From Chryseobacterium shigense (GTDB lineage Bacteria > Bacteroidota > Bacteroidia > Flavobacteriales > Weeksellaceae): a stretch of DNA of 64,000 nucleotides. Positions within the stretch are counted from its first letter, which is position 1. Every line of letters begins with the position of its first letter. Below are positions 51,461-61,427 of the stretch, one piece after another. The stretch covers positions 1-64,000 of the forward strand of contig NZ_FTNY01000002.1 of the NCBI RefSeq assembly GCF_900156575.1, given 5' to 3'. Under the pieces are notes generated by a model, which worked only from the letters and a program-made list of their open reading frames with translations, had not been told where the DNA came from and ran no database searches. Made by a program: the position numbers and the translations under genes.

Positions 51461-52023
51461 GAAGTTATAGTTTGTTTGTTGATGACTTTTTTGGCGAGTA
51501 CTCCAAATATCACTCCCAATAAAGATCCAACAAACGCCCCCACCAAAATATCTATCGGGAAATGTACTCCTAAATATATTCGGCTGTAAGAAACGATCAC
51601 AGCCCATACAAATATAGCATATGGAAACCAATTGAGCTTCTTTTTCAATAAAATACTTAAATAAGCGGCTAAAAAGAATGTGTTGGAAGCATGGGCAGAA
51701 TAAAACCCGTATTGTCCTCCACATTTTACAATCCTCATATAATGTTCCAAACTGGGATCATGACACGGCCTGAGTCTGGCAACTCCGTATTTGAAAACAC
51801 TGGCCAGCTGATCTGAAACGGTAGCCCCCAAGGCAATAAATATAAGGATGAAAACTAAAGATTTTAGTTTATAATTTTTGTATAAAAAATAAAGAAATAT
51901 AATATAAAGGGGCACCCAGATCCATGTACTGGAAATGAGCATCCAAAATTGGTCGAAAGAAGTATCGCCCAAATTATTAAGGTATAAAAATACCTTTTTA
52001 TCTTCCTGAATGATCTCCTCCAT
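51457..52023 (-). CDS. PAP2-family membrane phosphatase
   Basis: The 188-residue inner-membrane protein has about five helices and the three-part PAP2 active site: KYGVARLRP, SAHAS with the catalytic His, and SRIYLGVHFPID. Such enzymes remove phosphate from phosphatidic acid, undecaprenyl diphosphate or similar lipids, facing the periplasm; the substrate cannot be chosen here. It starts 3 bp after the TatA gene stop and overlaps the TPR gene, so tatA, PAP2 and TPR genes form an operon. Confidence 0.93.
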   Translation of the reverse strand: MEEIIQEDKKVFLYLNNLGDTSFDQFWMLISSTWIWVPLYIIFLYFLYKNYKLKSLVFILIFIALGATVSDQLASVFKYGVARLRPCHDPSLEHYMRIVKCGGQYGFYSAHASNTFFLAAYLSILLKKKLNWFPYAIFVWAVIVSYSRIYLGVHFPIDILVGAFVGSLLGVIFGVLAKKVINKQTITS

Positions 52024-52026
52024 GAA

Positions 52027-52362
52027 TTATCTGCTTACAGGCCCTTCGTAGGTCTCATCGTCGGCAGGCTTTATTTTTGGAGGTTCATTCGTTGCCAAAG
52101 GTTCCTTTACGACGTCTTTTTCAATATCCTTCATAGGATTGAAATCTTTTGCCGCATCTTTTACCTTCTCAATTTCACGCTTGATCTCAGAAACCGGATT
52201 ATCAGTTTCCTTCATGATCTCAGTTTTAATGTCTTCCACTGCGCCGCGCATTTTTCTTACCCCTGAGCCTAAGTCACGAGCGATCTGAGGAAGTTTATCC
52301 GGACCGAATAATACAACAATCGCTATCGCGATCAGTGCCATTTCTCCAATGCTTAATTCCAT
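52027..52362 (-). CDS. tatA: Twin-arginine translocase subunit TatA/TatB
   Basis: The 111-residue protein has one N-terminal membrane helix (IGEMALIAIAIVVLF), the FGPDKLP hinge, an amphipathic helix (QIARDLGSGVRKMRGAVEDIKTEI) and a long charged tail ending in a proline-rich segment. These fit TatA, which forms the pore for folded proteins; a TatB-like role cannot be excluded because many Bacteroidetes have only one TatA type. tatC is not nearby. It is first in an operon with the PAP2 and TPR genes. Confidence 0.92.
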   Translation of the reverse strand: MELSIGEMALIAIAIVVLFGPDKLPQIARDLGSGVRKMRGAVEDIKTEIMKETDNPVSEIKREIEKVKDAAKDFNPMKDIEKDVVKEPLATNEPPKIKPADDETYEGPVSR

Positions 52363-52668
52363 AGGGGTAAAATTACGAAAGATTATACATTTATTTCGCA
52401 GTAAACTAAAATTTTAAACAAATTTTAAGATTTTGTAACTTTTCAGGGGTTGGAGGGCTTGAGTGAGAGGATAAACGGGCTGGAGCGTTGCCTGCTGTCC
52501 AGTAAATGATGTACGGTCCAAAATCTGAAATCTTACCTCTTACATCCTGCCTCTCTACCCTCTTCATCTCCCGATAACTTTCAGTTTACAATTATTTAAT
52601 TCAAATGAATGGGATTTATGATGGAATTTATTATATTTAATAGACACAAAATCATTAACTATTACACT
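52363..52668. other. 306-bp divergent region between tatA and a lipoprotein gene
   Basis: No gene was found. It must contain both promoters. A CTGAAATCTTACCTC phrase near 52520 is like the TCAGATTTCAGA repeat family. The lipoprotein gene frame extends 20 codons into the right end, but that part is not protein-like. Confidence 0.45.
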
Positions 52669-53613
52669 ATGAAAAAACTTGTTACTACTTTCAAGCTTTT
52701 TGCCGTGATATCGGTATTAACGCTTACTGCGTGTCAGGATGACAACAGTGAAATGATTCAGGAATCTACTGTATCTAAAGTATCAGCAGCTGATCTGAAA
52801 AAGGAAATTACCCCCGGATTGAAGACGATTCCGGAGATTGTTCAGACCCAGATCAGTGATTCTAAGAAAAACCTTGAACAGTATCTGAAAAGTGATCTGC
52901 AGATCACGAGTATCACTATTTTAGGGAAACTTTCAACACAGAAAGGTATTAAAATCTCTCAGGACCTCATTTCTGACAAAGAACAATTTGTCGCTGAAGG
53001 AAATATTCTTGACCCGGGAACCATAAAAGTGGGAAAAATCGGAGTATTATTTTCCGGAGATCAATTGGCAGAAGCTCAAAAAGGGCTTAAAGAATCAGCT
53101 TCTGAGAAAATCAAAGCAGGTGCCGACCTTCTCGAAATTTCGTGGAATTACAAAGGGGAAAATTTCACATCTCTATGCTTCTATGATGAATCCGGTATTA
53201 TCTGGGATAACGTATTTGCCGGACTTGTTATGATGGATGCAAGAGGAAATTCTGAGGTTTCTCCTCATGATGCTCAGGCTAAAGTATCTTCCAAATGGTT
53301 TAAAGAATGGTGGACAGCCAATTGGCTTTGGGGTTCTAAAAGAGGCGAAATAGGGTATCAGATCACGATCTATTATTCGGGTTCCAGTGTTTCTAATGTT
53401 GATGTAAGTGACTGGGGAAATATCAGCTTAGGTAAAGCTAAAAGTGAAAGTAAAGTAACCAAGAGAACAGGCGCATACGGACAATGCAGATACGCACTTG
53501 GATTATGTACGCCTACAGGTTCATTAAGTTTTAACAGCAGTAATTTTTCGGTATCGTTTTCGGGACTGGGAAGTAATGTGGTAAGCAATGGTACAAAATC
53601 GCTGTATCCATAG
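52669..53613 (+). CDS. Hypothetical lipoprotein
   Basis: The ATG giving MKKLVTTFKLFAVISVLTLTAC is chosen because it makes a lipoprotein signal with lipobox LTAC and Asp-rich residues after the Cys (QDDNSE). The 314-residue protein has an alpha-rich N-terminal half, then a strand-rich part containing WNYKGENFTSLCFYDESGIIWDNV and a serine-rich C-terminus (SFNSSNFSVSFSGLGSNVVS). Two more cysteines (QCRYALGLC) may form a disulfide. I do not recognise the family. Probably outer-membrane anchored. It ends at a strong terminator. Confidence 0.7.
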   Translation: MKKLVTTFKLFAVISVLTLTACQDDNSEMIQESTVSKVSAADLKKEITPGLKTIPEIVQTQISDSKKNLEQYLKSDLQITSITILGKLSTQKGIKISQDLISDKEQFVAEGNILDPGTIKVGKIGVLFSGDQLAEAQKGLKESASEKIKAGADLLEISWNYKGENFTSLCFYDESGIIWDNVFAGLVMMDARGNSEVSPHDAQAKVSSKWFKEWWTANWLWGSKRGEIGYQITIYYSGSSVSNVDVSDWGNISLGKAKSESKVTKRTGAYGQCRYALGLCTPTGSLSFNSSNFSVSFSGLGSNVVSNGTKSLYP

Positions 53614-53652
53614 AAATTGACCACTCATTATTCAATTTTTTCAATACAGAAC

Positions 53653-53690
53653 AAACGGGGAGGCTTTAATAGCCTCCCCGTTTTATTTTT
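53653..53690 (+). terminator. Strong GC-rich terminator after the lipoprotein gene
   Basis: ACGGGGAGGCT pairs perfectly with AGCCTCCCCGT around a TTAAT loop and is followed by TTTTATTTTTT. The MFS gene converges on it and could use it too. Confidence 0.92.
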
Positions 53691-53742
53691 TAATTTTTTC
53701 AAAAACAGAACTGTTAAATCTGGTCTGGAATAATTTGTCTAT

Positions 53743-54978
53743 TTATAGTTTCCTGATCACATTTTTATTTTTTTTCTTAAAAGCATTATAAGTCATCACC
53801 ACACTTATCGCCATTAAAATAAATGCAAGGAAGAATGGGGCTCCTGAAAATTCAAACGGCGCCTCATCATGCGTAAAATAGTAAAACAGATTGGTCATCA
53901 GGGGTGGCCCGATGATGGATGTTGCACTCATTAAACTGGTCAATGCCCCCTGCAGTTCTCCCTGTTCATTGGAAGGAACACTTTTCGTGATCACCGACTG
54001 AAGTGCCGGCCCACAAATTCCTCCCAGACAGTAAGGAATAAGAAACACAAACATCATCCAGCCTTCTGAAGCAAAAGCAAAGAGCAGCATTCCTAATGCA
54101 TACAAAGCCAATCCGTAATAAATACTTTTCTGTTCTCCCAGCTTCGGAGTTGTCCAGCGAATCAGAACTCCCTGAACCAAACCAACCAAAAGACCCACTA
54201 CTCCTAATGAAATTCCAACCATTCTTTCGGTCCAGCTGAATTTATACATGGTGAAAAAGCTCCAGTTACTCTGTACCGCGTGTCCTGCAATATAAATTAA
54301 AATAAGAGCAAAGATCAATCCTGAAATTTCAGGGTGTTTACCTAAAAATTTAAATGAACCCACAGGATTGGCCCGCTTCCAGTCGAACTCCCTTCTTTTA
54401 TCTTTATCCAAACTCTCCGGCAGAACAAAATACCCATACAGGAAATTTAAAAGACACAGACCTGCTGCTGCATAGAAAGGCACTCTTGCCCCATAATGTC
54501 CTAAAAGACCACCCAGCACTGGTCCTATAATAAAACCAAGCCCGAATGCGGCACCGATAAGGCCAAAGTTTTTGGCTCTGTCTTCATCTGTGGAAATATC
54601 GGCAATATAGGCACTGGCTGTTGTAACGCTGGCTCCGGTGAGCCCGGCAATAATCCTTCCGAGGAAAAGCCACCAAATGGTTGGAGCAAGGGCAAGGAAA
54701 ATATAATCTACTGCAAATCCAAATAAGGAAATCAAAATAATAGGTCTTCTTCCATATTTGTCGCTCAAGTTTCCTACAACAGGTGAAAAAATAAATTGAG
54801 TAAATGCATAGGCAAAACCAAGCCATCCTCCGTATTTTGCAGCTTCACTGATATCTGCATGGATAAGTTCCTCAATCAATTTGGGAACTACAGGAATAAT
54901 GATTCCCCACCCTGTGATGTCAATCAGCAAGGTTATAAATATAAAGCTGATGGCCGCTTTTTTATTTGAGTTTTTCAT
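53743..54978 (-). CDS. TCR/Tet-family MFS efflux transporter
   Basis: The 411-residue protein has 12 helices and the drug-H+ antiporter signatures: [21 protein letters not shown] in helix 1, motif [15 protein letters not shown], motif [13 protein letters not shown], and the TetA-like [10 protein letters not shown] and GPVLGGLLG (motif C). This matches TetA-type proteins, but chromosomal homologues in Flavobacteriia are not proven to give tetracycline resistance. No TetR-type regulator is adjacent. Monocistronic. Confidence 0.88.
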   Translation of the reverse strand: MKNSNKKAAISFIFITLLIDITGWGIIIPVVPKLIEELIHADISEAAKYGGWLGFAYAFTQFIFSPVVGNLSDKYGRRPIILISLFGFAVDYIFLALAPTIWWLFLGRIIAGLTGASVTTASAYIADISTDEDRAKNFGLIGAAFGLGFIIGPVLGGLLGHYGARVPFYAAAGLCLLNFLYGYFVLPESLDKDKRREFDWKRANPVGSFKFLGKHPEISGLIFALILIYIAGHAVQSNWSFFTMYKFSWTERMVGISLGVVGLLVGLVQGVLIRWTTPKLGEQKSIYYGLALYALGMLLFAFASEGWMMFVFLIPYCLGGICGPALQSVITKSVPSNEQGELQGALTSLMSATSIIGPPLMTNLFYYFTHDEAPFEFSGAPFFLAFILMAISVVMTYNAFKKKNKNVIRKL

Positions 54979-55042
54979 AATGCTGCAAAATTAATCAAAT
55001 CTGAAATATAATGGTTCTAAATTTCGAGTTTGGAAGAATTGA

Positions 55043-55078
55043 ATCAGATTTCAGATATTAGATATCAGATTTCAGACT
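55043..55078. repeat. Dispersed TCAGATTTCAGA-type repeat
   Basis: ATCAGATTTCAGATATTAG followed by ATATCAGATTTCAGAC is the longest copy of the family also at 24526-24558, 32697-32730 and 39631-39651. It lies between the MFS start and the SecDF terminator. Confidence 0.65.
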
Positions 55079-55189
55079 TGTAAATATAAATTCAAACTTT
55101 TAGATTTAACTATTAAATTTTTGAATCAGGAAACTAAAATATAGTAAACTAAATCTAGCAGCAACTCGTATCCTGAACAAGCAACAAAA

Positions 55190-55217
55190 AAAGGCCGCTT
55201 CTTTCGAAGCGGCCTTT
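55190..55217 (-). terminator. Intrinsic terminator of secDF
   Basis: A 12-bp perfect stem AAAGGCCGCTTC/GAAGCGGCCTTT with a 4-nt loop is followed on the minus strand by a long T run. It lies 21 nt past the secDF stop. Confidence 0.93.
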
Positions 55218-55238
55218 ACTTATTTATTGTAGTTGATC

Positions 55239-58148
55239 TTATTTTGAAGCAAGTACTTCTTTTGTACTTGTCGTTTTACCGTGTACCTCGTCTTCTTTTC
55301 CTGTTTTAAGGAAGTCATACGCGATAGCCGATGCAATAAAGATAGATGAATAGGTACCGAATCCAATACCGATTAACATCGCAAACATAAATCCTCTTAA
55401 GTTATCACCACCGAAGATAAAGATGGCCAGGATTACAAGAATCGTTGTGAATGAAGTATTGAATGTTCTACCTAGCGTACTGGAAATAGAGTCATCAAAT
55501 AATCCAGCCAGTGTAAGAGATTTCTTCTCTCTCAGATACTCTCTAATTCTATCGAAGATAATAACGGTATCATTGATTGAATATCCCAATACTGTAAGAA
55601 TCGCTGCAACGAAATCCTGATTGATTTCCATATTGAACGGCATATATTTATGAAGCAATGAATAAGCTCCTAAAATGATTACCGCATCATGGAATAATGC
55701 TGCAACAGCACCCAATGAGAATTGCCATTTTCTAAATCTTAACAAGATATAGATAAAGATCCCTGCCAAAGCAGCGACTACCGCAAGGATACCGTGAGTC
55801 TGGATATCATCTGCTACCGTAGGTCCTACTTTCTCGGAAGAAATAATTCCTGCGTGCTCTTTGTCTGCAGATTTGAAATCATGCAAAGTCGTATTAGCAG
55901 GTAAGCTTGATTTTAATCCTTCGTATAGTTTCTGTTCTACCGTTTGGTCAGCTTTTAAAGATTCATCCTCGATAAGGTAATCGGTAGAGATCTTCAGCTG
56001 TCTGTCATTTCCAAAAGTTTTAGCTTCAACAGAAGAGTTTTTCCCATCTTCAGTTTTGAATATTTTCACTAAGTTCTGCTCGATCTCTTCAGCATTAACA
56101 TCTTTATCGAATCTTACCACGTAGTTTCTACCTCCTGTAAAGTCGATTCCGTATTTGAATCCGTGGATTGCAATAGAGGCAATACAAACGACCGTTAAAA
56201 CAGCAGAAACGATATAAGCATATTTTCTTTTTCCGATAAAATCGATCCAGGTATTTCTGAATAGGTTCTTCGTTGGTGCTGTCCAAACAGAAAGGTGTTT
56301 TCCTTTGTTCAGTCTTGAGAAGATCATTACTCTTGAAAGCAATACAGAAGTAAAGAATGTCATTAATATACCAATTCCTAAAGTCAAAGCAAATCCTTTA
56401 ATAGGTCCTGTTCCGAATAAGAAAAGTACACCCGCTGTTAATAAGGTCGTTAAGTGACCATCAACAATCGCACTTAATGCATGTTTGAAACCATCTTTGT
56501 AAGCTTCTAAAATGCTCTTTCCTGCGAATAATTCTTCCTTCGTTCTTTCGTAAATGATTACGTTCGTATCCACCGCCATGGCCATCGTAAGAACAATACC
56601 AGCGATACCAGGAAGTGTTAGAGTAAAGTCTCCGGAATCCATAATTCCGAAAATATAGAATAAGTTAATAATCATTGCAATTACTGCGTAGATCCCTGCT
56701 CCACCGTAATAGAAAATGATATAAACAATAATAATAAGGAATGCAATGGCAAATGAAATAACACCTGCATCAATAGACTCCTGTCCTAATGAAGGTCCTA
56801 CTACTGTAGCCTGAACTACTTTTGCTCCTGCCGGTAATTTACCCGCTCCTAAAACGTCTACCAGCTCTTTAGCTTCTTCCTGAGAGAAGTTACCGGAGAT
56901 CTGAGTTCTACCGTTAGGAATAGCGCCCACCACATTTGGTGCCGTATATACTCTGCCATCTAACGTTACCGCTACTGGCTTACCTACGTTTTTCTCTGTT
57001 AATGTTTTCCATTCTTTCGCCCCTTTAGAATCCATTTGCATGTCTACTACTACTCTGCTTAGCTCATCATAGCCAATGCTTGCAGTTTCAACAGCACCGT
57101 CTACCGGAGCTTTCTGGTTGATGTTACCTCTGATCGCATACAATACTAAACTTTGAGCATCTGTAGCTTCAGGCTTGTAACCCCACATGAACTGTGTATA
57201 TTTAATGTTAGCCGGACGTAATGACTGCCCTACTTTGCTGTTCAAAATTTTGTTTACCGCAGCAGTATCTGAAAGTTTTACACTGGCAACACCGTTTGAT
57301 CTTAATTTGTCAAGGTTTAAAAGATTCATGAAGTTGGTATTCTTCGCAACGCCCATAGAATCACCTTTGATTGCCACCATGGTAGTCAATGTCTGGAAAT
57401 AAGGGGCAATTTCAGGAACCTGCTGTACTTCCCAGAACTGAAGTTTTGCGGAAGTCTGAAGCATTTTCTTCACTTTGTCGATATCCTTCATCCCAGGCAT
57501 TTCAACAGAAATTCTTGCCGTACCCGGTACTCTCTGAACGTTTGGCTGCACCGCACCCATTTTATCGATTCTGGTTCTGATGACCTCGAAAGCTGTACCT
57601 ACAGAAAGATCAATTCTTCTTTTGATGATACTTTTTACCTGATCATCAGAAGTATTGTACTTGATCTCTGACAAATTGGTATTTCCGAAAAGTTCAGGAT
57701 CGGCAAGCTTAAGGTTGGTTCCTTTCGCTTTATTGATCGCCTCGAACTGATCAAAGAAATTATCAATATAAGATTTTGTAGAATTCTTCTGAACTTCATC
57801 TGTCTTGTTTAAAGCCTCGATAAGAACAGGATTTGTAGAATAATTGGTTAAATCATTCACTAAGTCTCTTTGGTTAATTTCCAAAAGAACGTTGATCCCA
57901 CCTTTCAAGTCAAGACCAAGTTTCATTTCCTTGTCTTTGGCTTTAGTGTAATAAAGTTTTGTGAATCCCAGGTTCAAAGTATCTTTAGAAAGTCTTAAAA
58001 GTTCTTTCTGATACTTTTCCGGATTGTCTCCTGCAACAGCAGTCGCCTGCCTTTCAATTTTGCTGGCGTACCAAGTTGGTAATAGCTCATTTAAGCAAAT
58101 TAACCCTAGTACAATAGCAACAATTGTAATAAGTCCTTTTCCTTGCAT
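55239..58148 (-). CDS. secDF: Protein translocase SecDF (fused)
   Basis: This proton-driven accessory of the Sec channel pulls proteins across the inner membrane. The 969 residues contain the SecD part (MKLGLDLKGGINVLLEI, then the P1 periplasmic domain and AMAVDTNVIIYER in the membrane half) and the SecF part (GIDFTGGRNYVVRFD, then VLGYSINDTVIIFDRIREYL). Fusion into one chain is usual in Bacteroidetes. The periplasmic domain is longer than in E. coli SecD, again normal in the phylum. Monocistronic with a strong terminator; a TATATTTG box lies at 58185-58178 without a clear -33 partner. Confidence 0.96.
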   Translation of the reverse strand: MQGKGLITIVAIVLGLICLNELLPTWYASKIERQATAVAGDNPEKYQKELLRLSKDTLNLGFTKLYYTKAKDKEMKLGLDLKGGINVLLEINQRDLVNDLTNYSTNPVLIEALNKTDEVQKNSTKSYIDNFFDQFEAINKAKGTNLKLADPELFGNTNLSEIKYNTSDDQVKSIIKRRIDLSVGTAFEVIRTRIDKMGAVQPNVQRVPGTARISVEMPGMKDIDKVKKMLQTSAKLQFWEVQQVPEIAPYFQTLTTMVAIKGDSMGVAKNTNFMNLLNLDKLRSNGVASVKLSDTAAVNKILNSKVGQSLRPANIKYTQFMWGYKPEATDAQSLVLYAIRGNINQKAPVDGAVETASIGYDELSRVVVDMQMDSKGAKEWKTLTEKNVGKPVAVTLDGRVYTAPNVVGAIPNGRTQISGNFSQEEAKELVDVLGAGKLPAGAKVVQATVVGPSLGQESIDAGVISFAIAFLIIIVYIIFYYGGAGIYAVIAMIINLFYIFGIMDSGDFTLTLPGIAGIVLTMAMAVDTNVIIYERTKEELFAGKSILEAYKDGFKHALSAIVDGHLTTLLTAGVLFLFGTGPIKGFALTLGIGILMTFFTSVLLSRVMIFSRLNKGKHLSVWTAPTKNLFRNTWIDFIGKRKYAYIVSAVLTVVCIASIAIHGFKYGIDFTGGRNYVVRFDKDVNAEEIEQNLVKIFKTEDGKNSSVEAKTFGNDRQLKISTDYLIEDESLKADQTVEQKLYEGLKSSLPANTTLHDFKSADKEHAGIISSEKVGPTVADDIQTHGILAVVAALAGIFIYILLRFRKWQFSLGAVAALFHDAVIILGAYSLLHKYMPFNMEINQDFVAAILTVLGYSINDTVIIFDRIREYLREKKSLTLAGLFDDSISSTLGRTFNTSFTTILVILAIFIFGGDNLRGFMFAMLIGIGFGTYSSIFIASAIAYDFLKTGKEDEVHGKTTSTKEVLASK

Positions 58149-58366
58149 TTTGTTATAACTACGTTAAATTAAGTCGGCAAATATAATGATTTTATTATTA
58201 TTTTATGAATTTTTTAACAGCAGAAATGGTTTATTTTCAGATATATCCGGGTTTTAATTTCTATTTAAGATTTAATAATTTTTCTTACATATCGTAATGA
58301 AATTTTCAAATCCTGATTGGTATAAAATTTTCATTCATTTATCAATACACTAAATATCAAAATATT

Positions 58367-59740
58367 ATGAAAAAACTATTTTTTACCTTAAGCATCTTTT
58401 CTTCTTTAATTGCTAATGCTCAAAGCATTAATTTGGTTGAATTTGCTTCCGGCCTGACCAGTCCCGTCGAAATTACGAATGCCAATGACACCCGGCTTTT
58501 CGTGGTCCAGCAGAACGGAATTATCAAAATTATTCAACCCAACGGAACGATTAACGGGGCTGATTTTATGAATATCAGTTCCAAAGTTTTGTATGGCGGA
58601 GAGAGAGGTCTTTTGGGCCTTGCGTTTCACCCGCAATATGCAACTAATGGATATTTCTTTGTTTATTATAACAATACTGCGGGAAATATTATTGTAGCAA
58701 GGTATTCTGTAAATCCTACGAATCCTGACGTTGCAGATCCTGCGACGGAAAAGATTTTACTGAATATTCCAAAGCCTTTTGACAATCACAATGGCGGAAG
58801 TATTCATTTCGCTCCGGATGGAAATCTTTGGATCGTTACAGGAGATGGCGGAAGTGGCGGAGATCCCAATAACAACTCTCAAAATAAAAATTCACTTTTG
58901 GGGAAAATGTTAAGAATAGATGTCAATGCTACCGGACCGTATAATATTCCTGCCGGAAATCCATTTGCCGGAGCAGTTGACGGGGCTGATGAAATCTGGG
59001 CCTACGGGCTTAGAAATGCCTGGAAATTCTCATTCGATACCACCACAGGAAATGCAATGATTGCAGACGTAGGTCAGGGAGCAATTGAAGAGATTAATAA
59101 AATCCCCATTACGCAAGCCGGAGTCAATTACGGTTGGCGCTGTTATGAAGGGAATAATGCCTACAATACGGCAGGATGTGCTGCGATGGGCACAATGACT
59201 TTCCCGGTAGCTGTTTATGATCATTCCGGAGGAAAATGCTCTATTACCGGAGGTTATGTATATAGGGGAACTCAGTATCCTTCACTTCAGGGGAAATATT
59301 TCTTTGCAGACTACTGCTCTACCCAGATTGGAATGTTAAATCCGGATAATTCAATCGTTTGGAGCCCTGCAAGTACAGGGAATAATTTTTCTACGTTCGG
59401 GCAGAATTCTCAGAAAGAACTTTTTGTAGCTGCAGTGACGAGCGGAAAAATATTTAAAATCACGACTGGCACCCTGGGAACGGAAGACTTAAGCCGCCAG
59501 CCTTCCATCAAGGTCTATCCTAATCCGGCTTCTGAAAAAGTATTTATTGAAGGTTTTGCAGACGGCAAAAATAAAAGTACCGCAGGACTTATCAGCACGG
59601 AAGGAAAAATCGTTTTGGACAGTGTGAAAATCGAAAATGATGGCAGTGTAGATATTACAGGAATTCCTGCCGGAGCTTATTATCTTATCCTCAAATCAGG
59701 GGATGTAAAATCTTACAGTCAGAAACTTATTATTGAATAA
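58367..59740 (+). CDS. Secreted PQQ-type sugar dehydrogenase with T9SS domain
   Basis: The 457-residue protein has a signal peptide (MKKLFFTLSIFSSLIANAQS) and a glucose/sorbosone-dehydrogenase beta-propeller with GERGLLGLAFHPQYATNGYFFVYY, HNGGSIHFAPDGNLWIVTGDGG, LLGKMLRIDVN and WAYGLRNAWKFSFD. The last 75 residues (from about PSIKVYPNPASEKVFIEG to YSQKLIIE) are a type A C-terminal domain of the type IX secretion system, which sends the enzyme to the cell surface. The oxidised sugar is unknown. Monocistronic, ended by a terminator shared with hemN. Confidence 0.92.
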   Translation: MKKLFFTLSIFSSLIANAQSINLVEFASGLTSPVEITNANDTRLFVVQQNGIIKIIQPNGTINGADFMNISSKVLYGGERGLLGLAFHPQYATNGYFFVYYNNTAGNIIVARYSVNPTNPDVADPATEKILLNIPKPFDNHNGGSIHFAPDGNLWIVTGDGGSGGDPNNNSQNKNSLLGKMLRIDVNATGPYNIPAGNPFAGAVDGADEIWAYGLRNAWKFSFDTTTGNAMIADVGQGAIEEINKIPITQAGVNYGWRCYEGNNAYNTAGCAAMGTMTFPVAVYDHSGGKCSITGGYVYRGTQYPSLQGKYFFADYCSTQIGMLNPDNSIVWSPASTGNNFSTFGQNSQKELFVAAVTSGKIFKITTGTLGTEDLSRQPSIKVYPNPASEKVFIEGFADGKNKSTAGLISTEGKIVLDSVKIENDGSVDITGIPAGAYYLILKSGDVKSYSQKLIIE

Positions 59741-59794
59741 CACTTTTACTCAATCCCGAAACTATTAGGAGTAGAAATTCTATTCATTTTCAAT

Positions 59795-59825
59795 AAAAAA
59801 GCGGTTCAATCTGAACCGCTTTTGT
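59795..59825. terminator. Bidirectional terminator between dehydrogenase and hemN
   Basis: AGCGGTTCA/TGAACCGCT with a 3-nt loop has an A run before and a T run after, so it can stop transcription from both convergent genes. It lies directly next to the hemN stop. Confidence 0.9.
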
Positions 59826-59826
59826 T

Positions 59827-61185
59827 TTATATCGTCATAGAGAAAATTCTCGTTTCCGGTTTGTTCCTCATCATTCTGAGATCAAAAACCATGGCGACAT
59901 TTCTCGTAAATGCTCTTCCTTTTTCTGTAATCTTAATCTGATGGTCAGAGATCTCCACCAATTCATCTCTTTCCATTTCTTCCAGCATTTCAAATGCATT
60001 TTCCAGTTCAGGGAATGAATTTTTATCATTAAATGTTGTTTCAAGCTGACACATGAGATTCAGGATATGTCTTCTCACGGTAAGATCTTCTTCATTCAGA
60101 ATATGACCTTTTACCACAGGAATTTTACCTTCTTCCACCATTTTCTGATATTCTTCCACTGTTTTGACATTCTGGGCAAAAGCATACCAGGAATCTGAAA
60201 TAGCAGACATCCCAAGGCCTACCATTAATTGGGTATTGCTTGAAGTATAGCCCATAAAGTTCCTGTGGAGTTTTTTATGAATCAGAGATTGGTACAGATC
60301 ATCGTGTTCCAGAGAAAAATGGTCCATTCCCACTTCAATATATCCTAAATCCTGAAGCAGTTTTTTTCCATCTTCATACAAACGGCGCTTTTCTTCACCA
60401 CTTGGCAGGTCATTCTCATCAAAACCTCTTTGTCCTACTCCTTTTACCCAGGGAACGTGGGCATAGGAATAAAATGCAAGTCTATCCGGCTTCAGTTCCA
60501 TTGTTTTTCTGATCGTATGTTCCATCGCCTCCCAGGATTGATGTGGAAGTCCGAATACCAGGTCATGACTGATTCCGCTATACCCTATTTCCTTCGCCCA
60601 TTCCGTTACATTTTTCACATTCTCAAAAGGCTGGATTCTGTTGATTGCTTTCTGAACCTTAGGATCGTAATCCTGAACTCCGAAACTCACTCTTCTGAAT
60701 CCCAGATCATATAAAGTCTGAAGATGATCTCTTGTTGTATTATTGGGGTGTCCTTCAAAAGAAAACTCTGGATGCTCTGCCATGTCTACCGTTTCAAAGA
60801 TTCCTTCCAGTAACGTTTTCAGGTTTTTGGGCGAGAAGAATGTTGGTGTTCCTCCTCCCAGGTGAAGTTCTTTCAGCTTCGGTCTTTCTTCAAAAAGAGC
60901 AAGATAAAGTTTCCACTCTTTTAAAACACTTTCCAGGTAAGGAATTTCAACGCTATGTTGTTTGGTGATACGCTTATGACAGGCACAGAACGTACATAAT
61001 GCCTCGCAGAAAGGCAGGTGAATATAAATAGAAATCCCCTCCTCTGCATTACTTTCATGAAAAGACCTGATCACCGTCTCCTTCCACTTTTCAGGCGAAA
61101 ATGTAGTTTCATCCCAATAAGGAACGGTAGGATAAGACGTGTAACGTGGTCCGGGAATATTATACTTATCTATTAAAGAATTCAT
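59827..61185 (-). CDS. hemN: Oxygen-independent coproporphyrinogen III oxidase
   Basis: This radical-SAM enzyme decarboxylates coproporphyrinogen III in haem synthesis without oxygen. The 452-residue length and YNIPGPRYTSYPTVPYW start are those of true HemN rather than HemW. The cluster cysteines are Cys60, Cys64 and Cys67 in CEALCTFCACHK, with the extra Cys69 typical of HemN. LHLGGGTPTFF binds SAM, and SFGVQDYDPKVQKAINRIQP and YSYAHVPWVKGVGQR follow. Expressed probably under low oxygen; the promoter has no obvious Fnr site. Confidence 0.96.
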   Translation of the reverse strand: MNSLIDKYNIPGPRYTSYPTVPYWDETTFSPEKWKETVIRSFHESNAEEGISIYIHLPFCEALCTFCACHKRITKQHSVEIPYLESVLKEWKLYLALFEERPKLKELHLGGGTPTFFSPKNLKTLLEGIFETVDMAEHPEFSFEGHPNNTTRDHLQTLYDLGFRRVSFGVQDYDPKVQKAINRIQPFENVKNVTEWAKEIGYSGISHDLVFGLPHQSWEAMEHTIRKTMELKPDRLAFYSYAHVPWVKGVGQRGFDENDLPSGEEKRRLYEDGKKLLQDLGYIEVGMDHFSLEHDDLYQSLIHKKLHRNFMGYTSSNTQLMVGLGMSAISDSWYAFAQNVKTVEEYQKMVEEGKIPVVKGHILNEEDLTVRRHILNLMCQLETTFNDKNSFPELENAFEMLEEMERDELVEISDHQIKITEKGRAFTRNVAMVFDLRMMRNKPETRIFSMTI

Positions 61186-61427
61186 TTCAAAATTTAAAAT
61201 ATTATCGAAGGATGAAATTTAGCCTAAAAAATTTCACTCTGCAAAATTAACCATTCCTTATGAATTTTAAACCATGAAATATATTAGCCCGTATTTTATA
61301 ATGAGTCTAAATACGGTCTTTACTGGGATTTTTCAAAGAATGATAAATTCTATTCGTAAGATTTATAATTCTGATAGAGTCATTTGACAAAAATATTCAG
61401 ACTGCTGTTATGATTATTAACTAATAG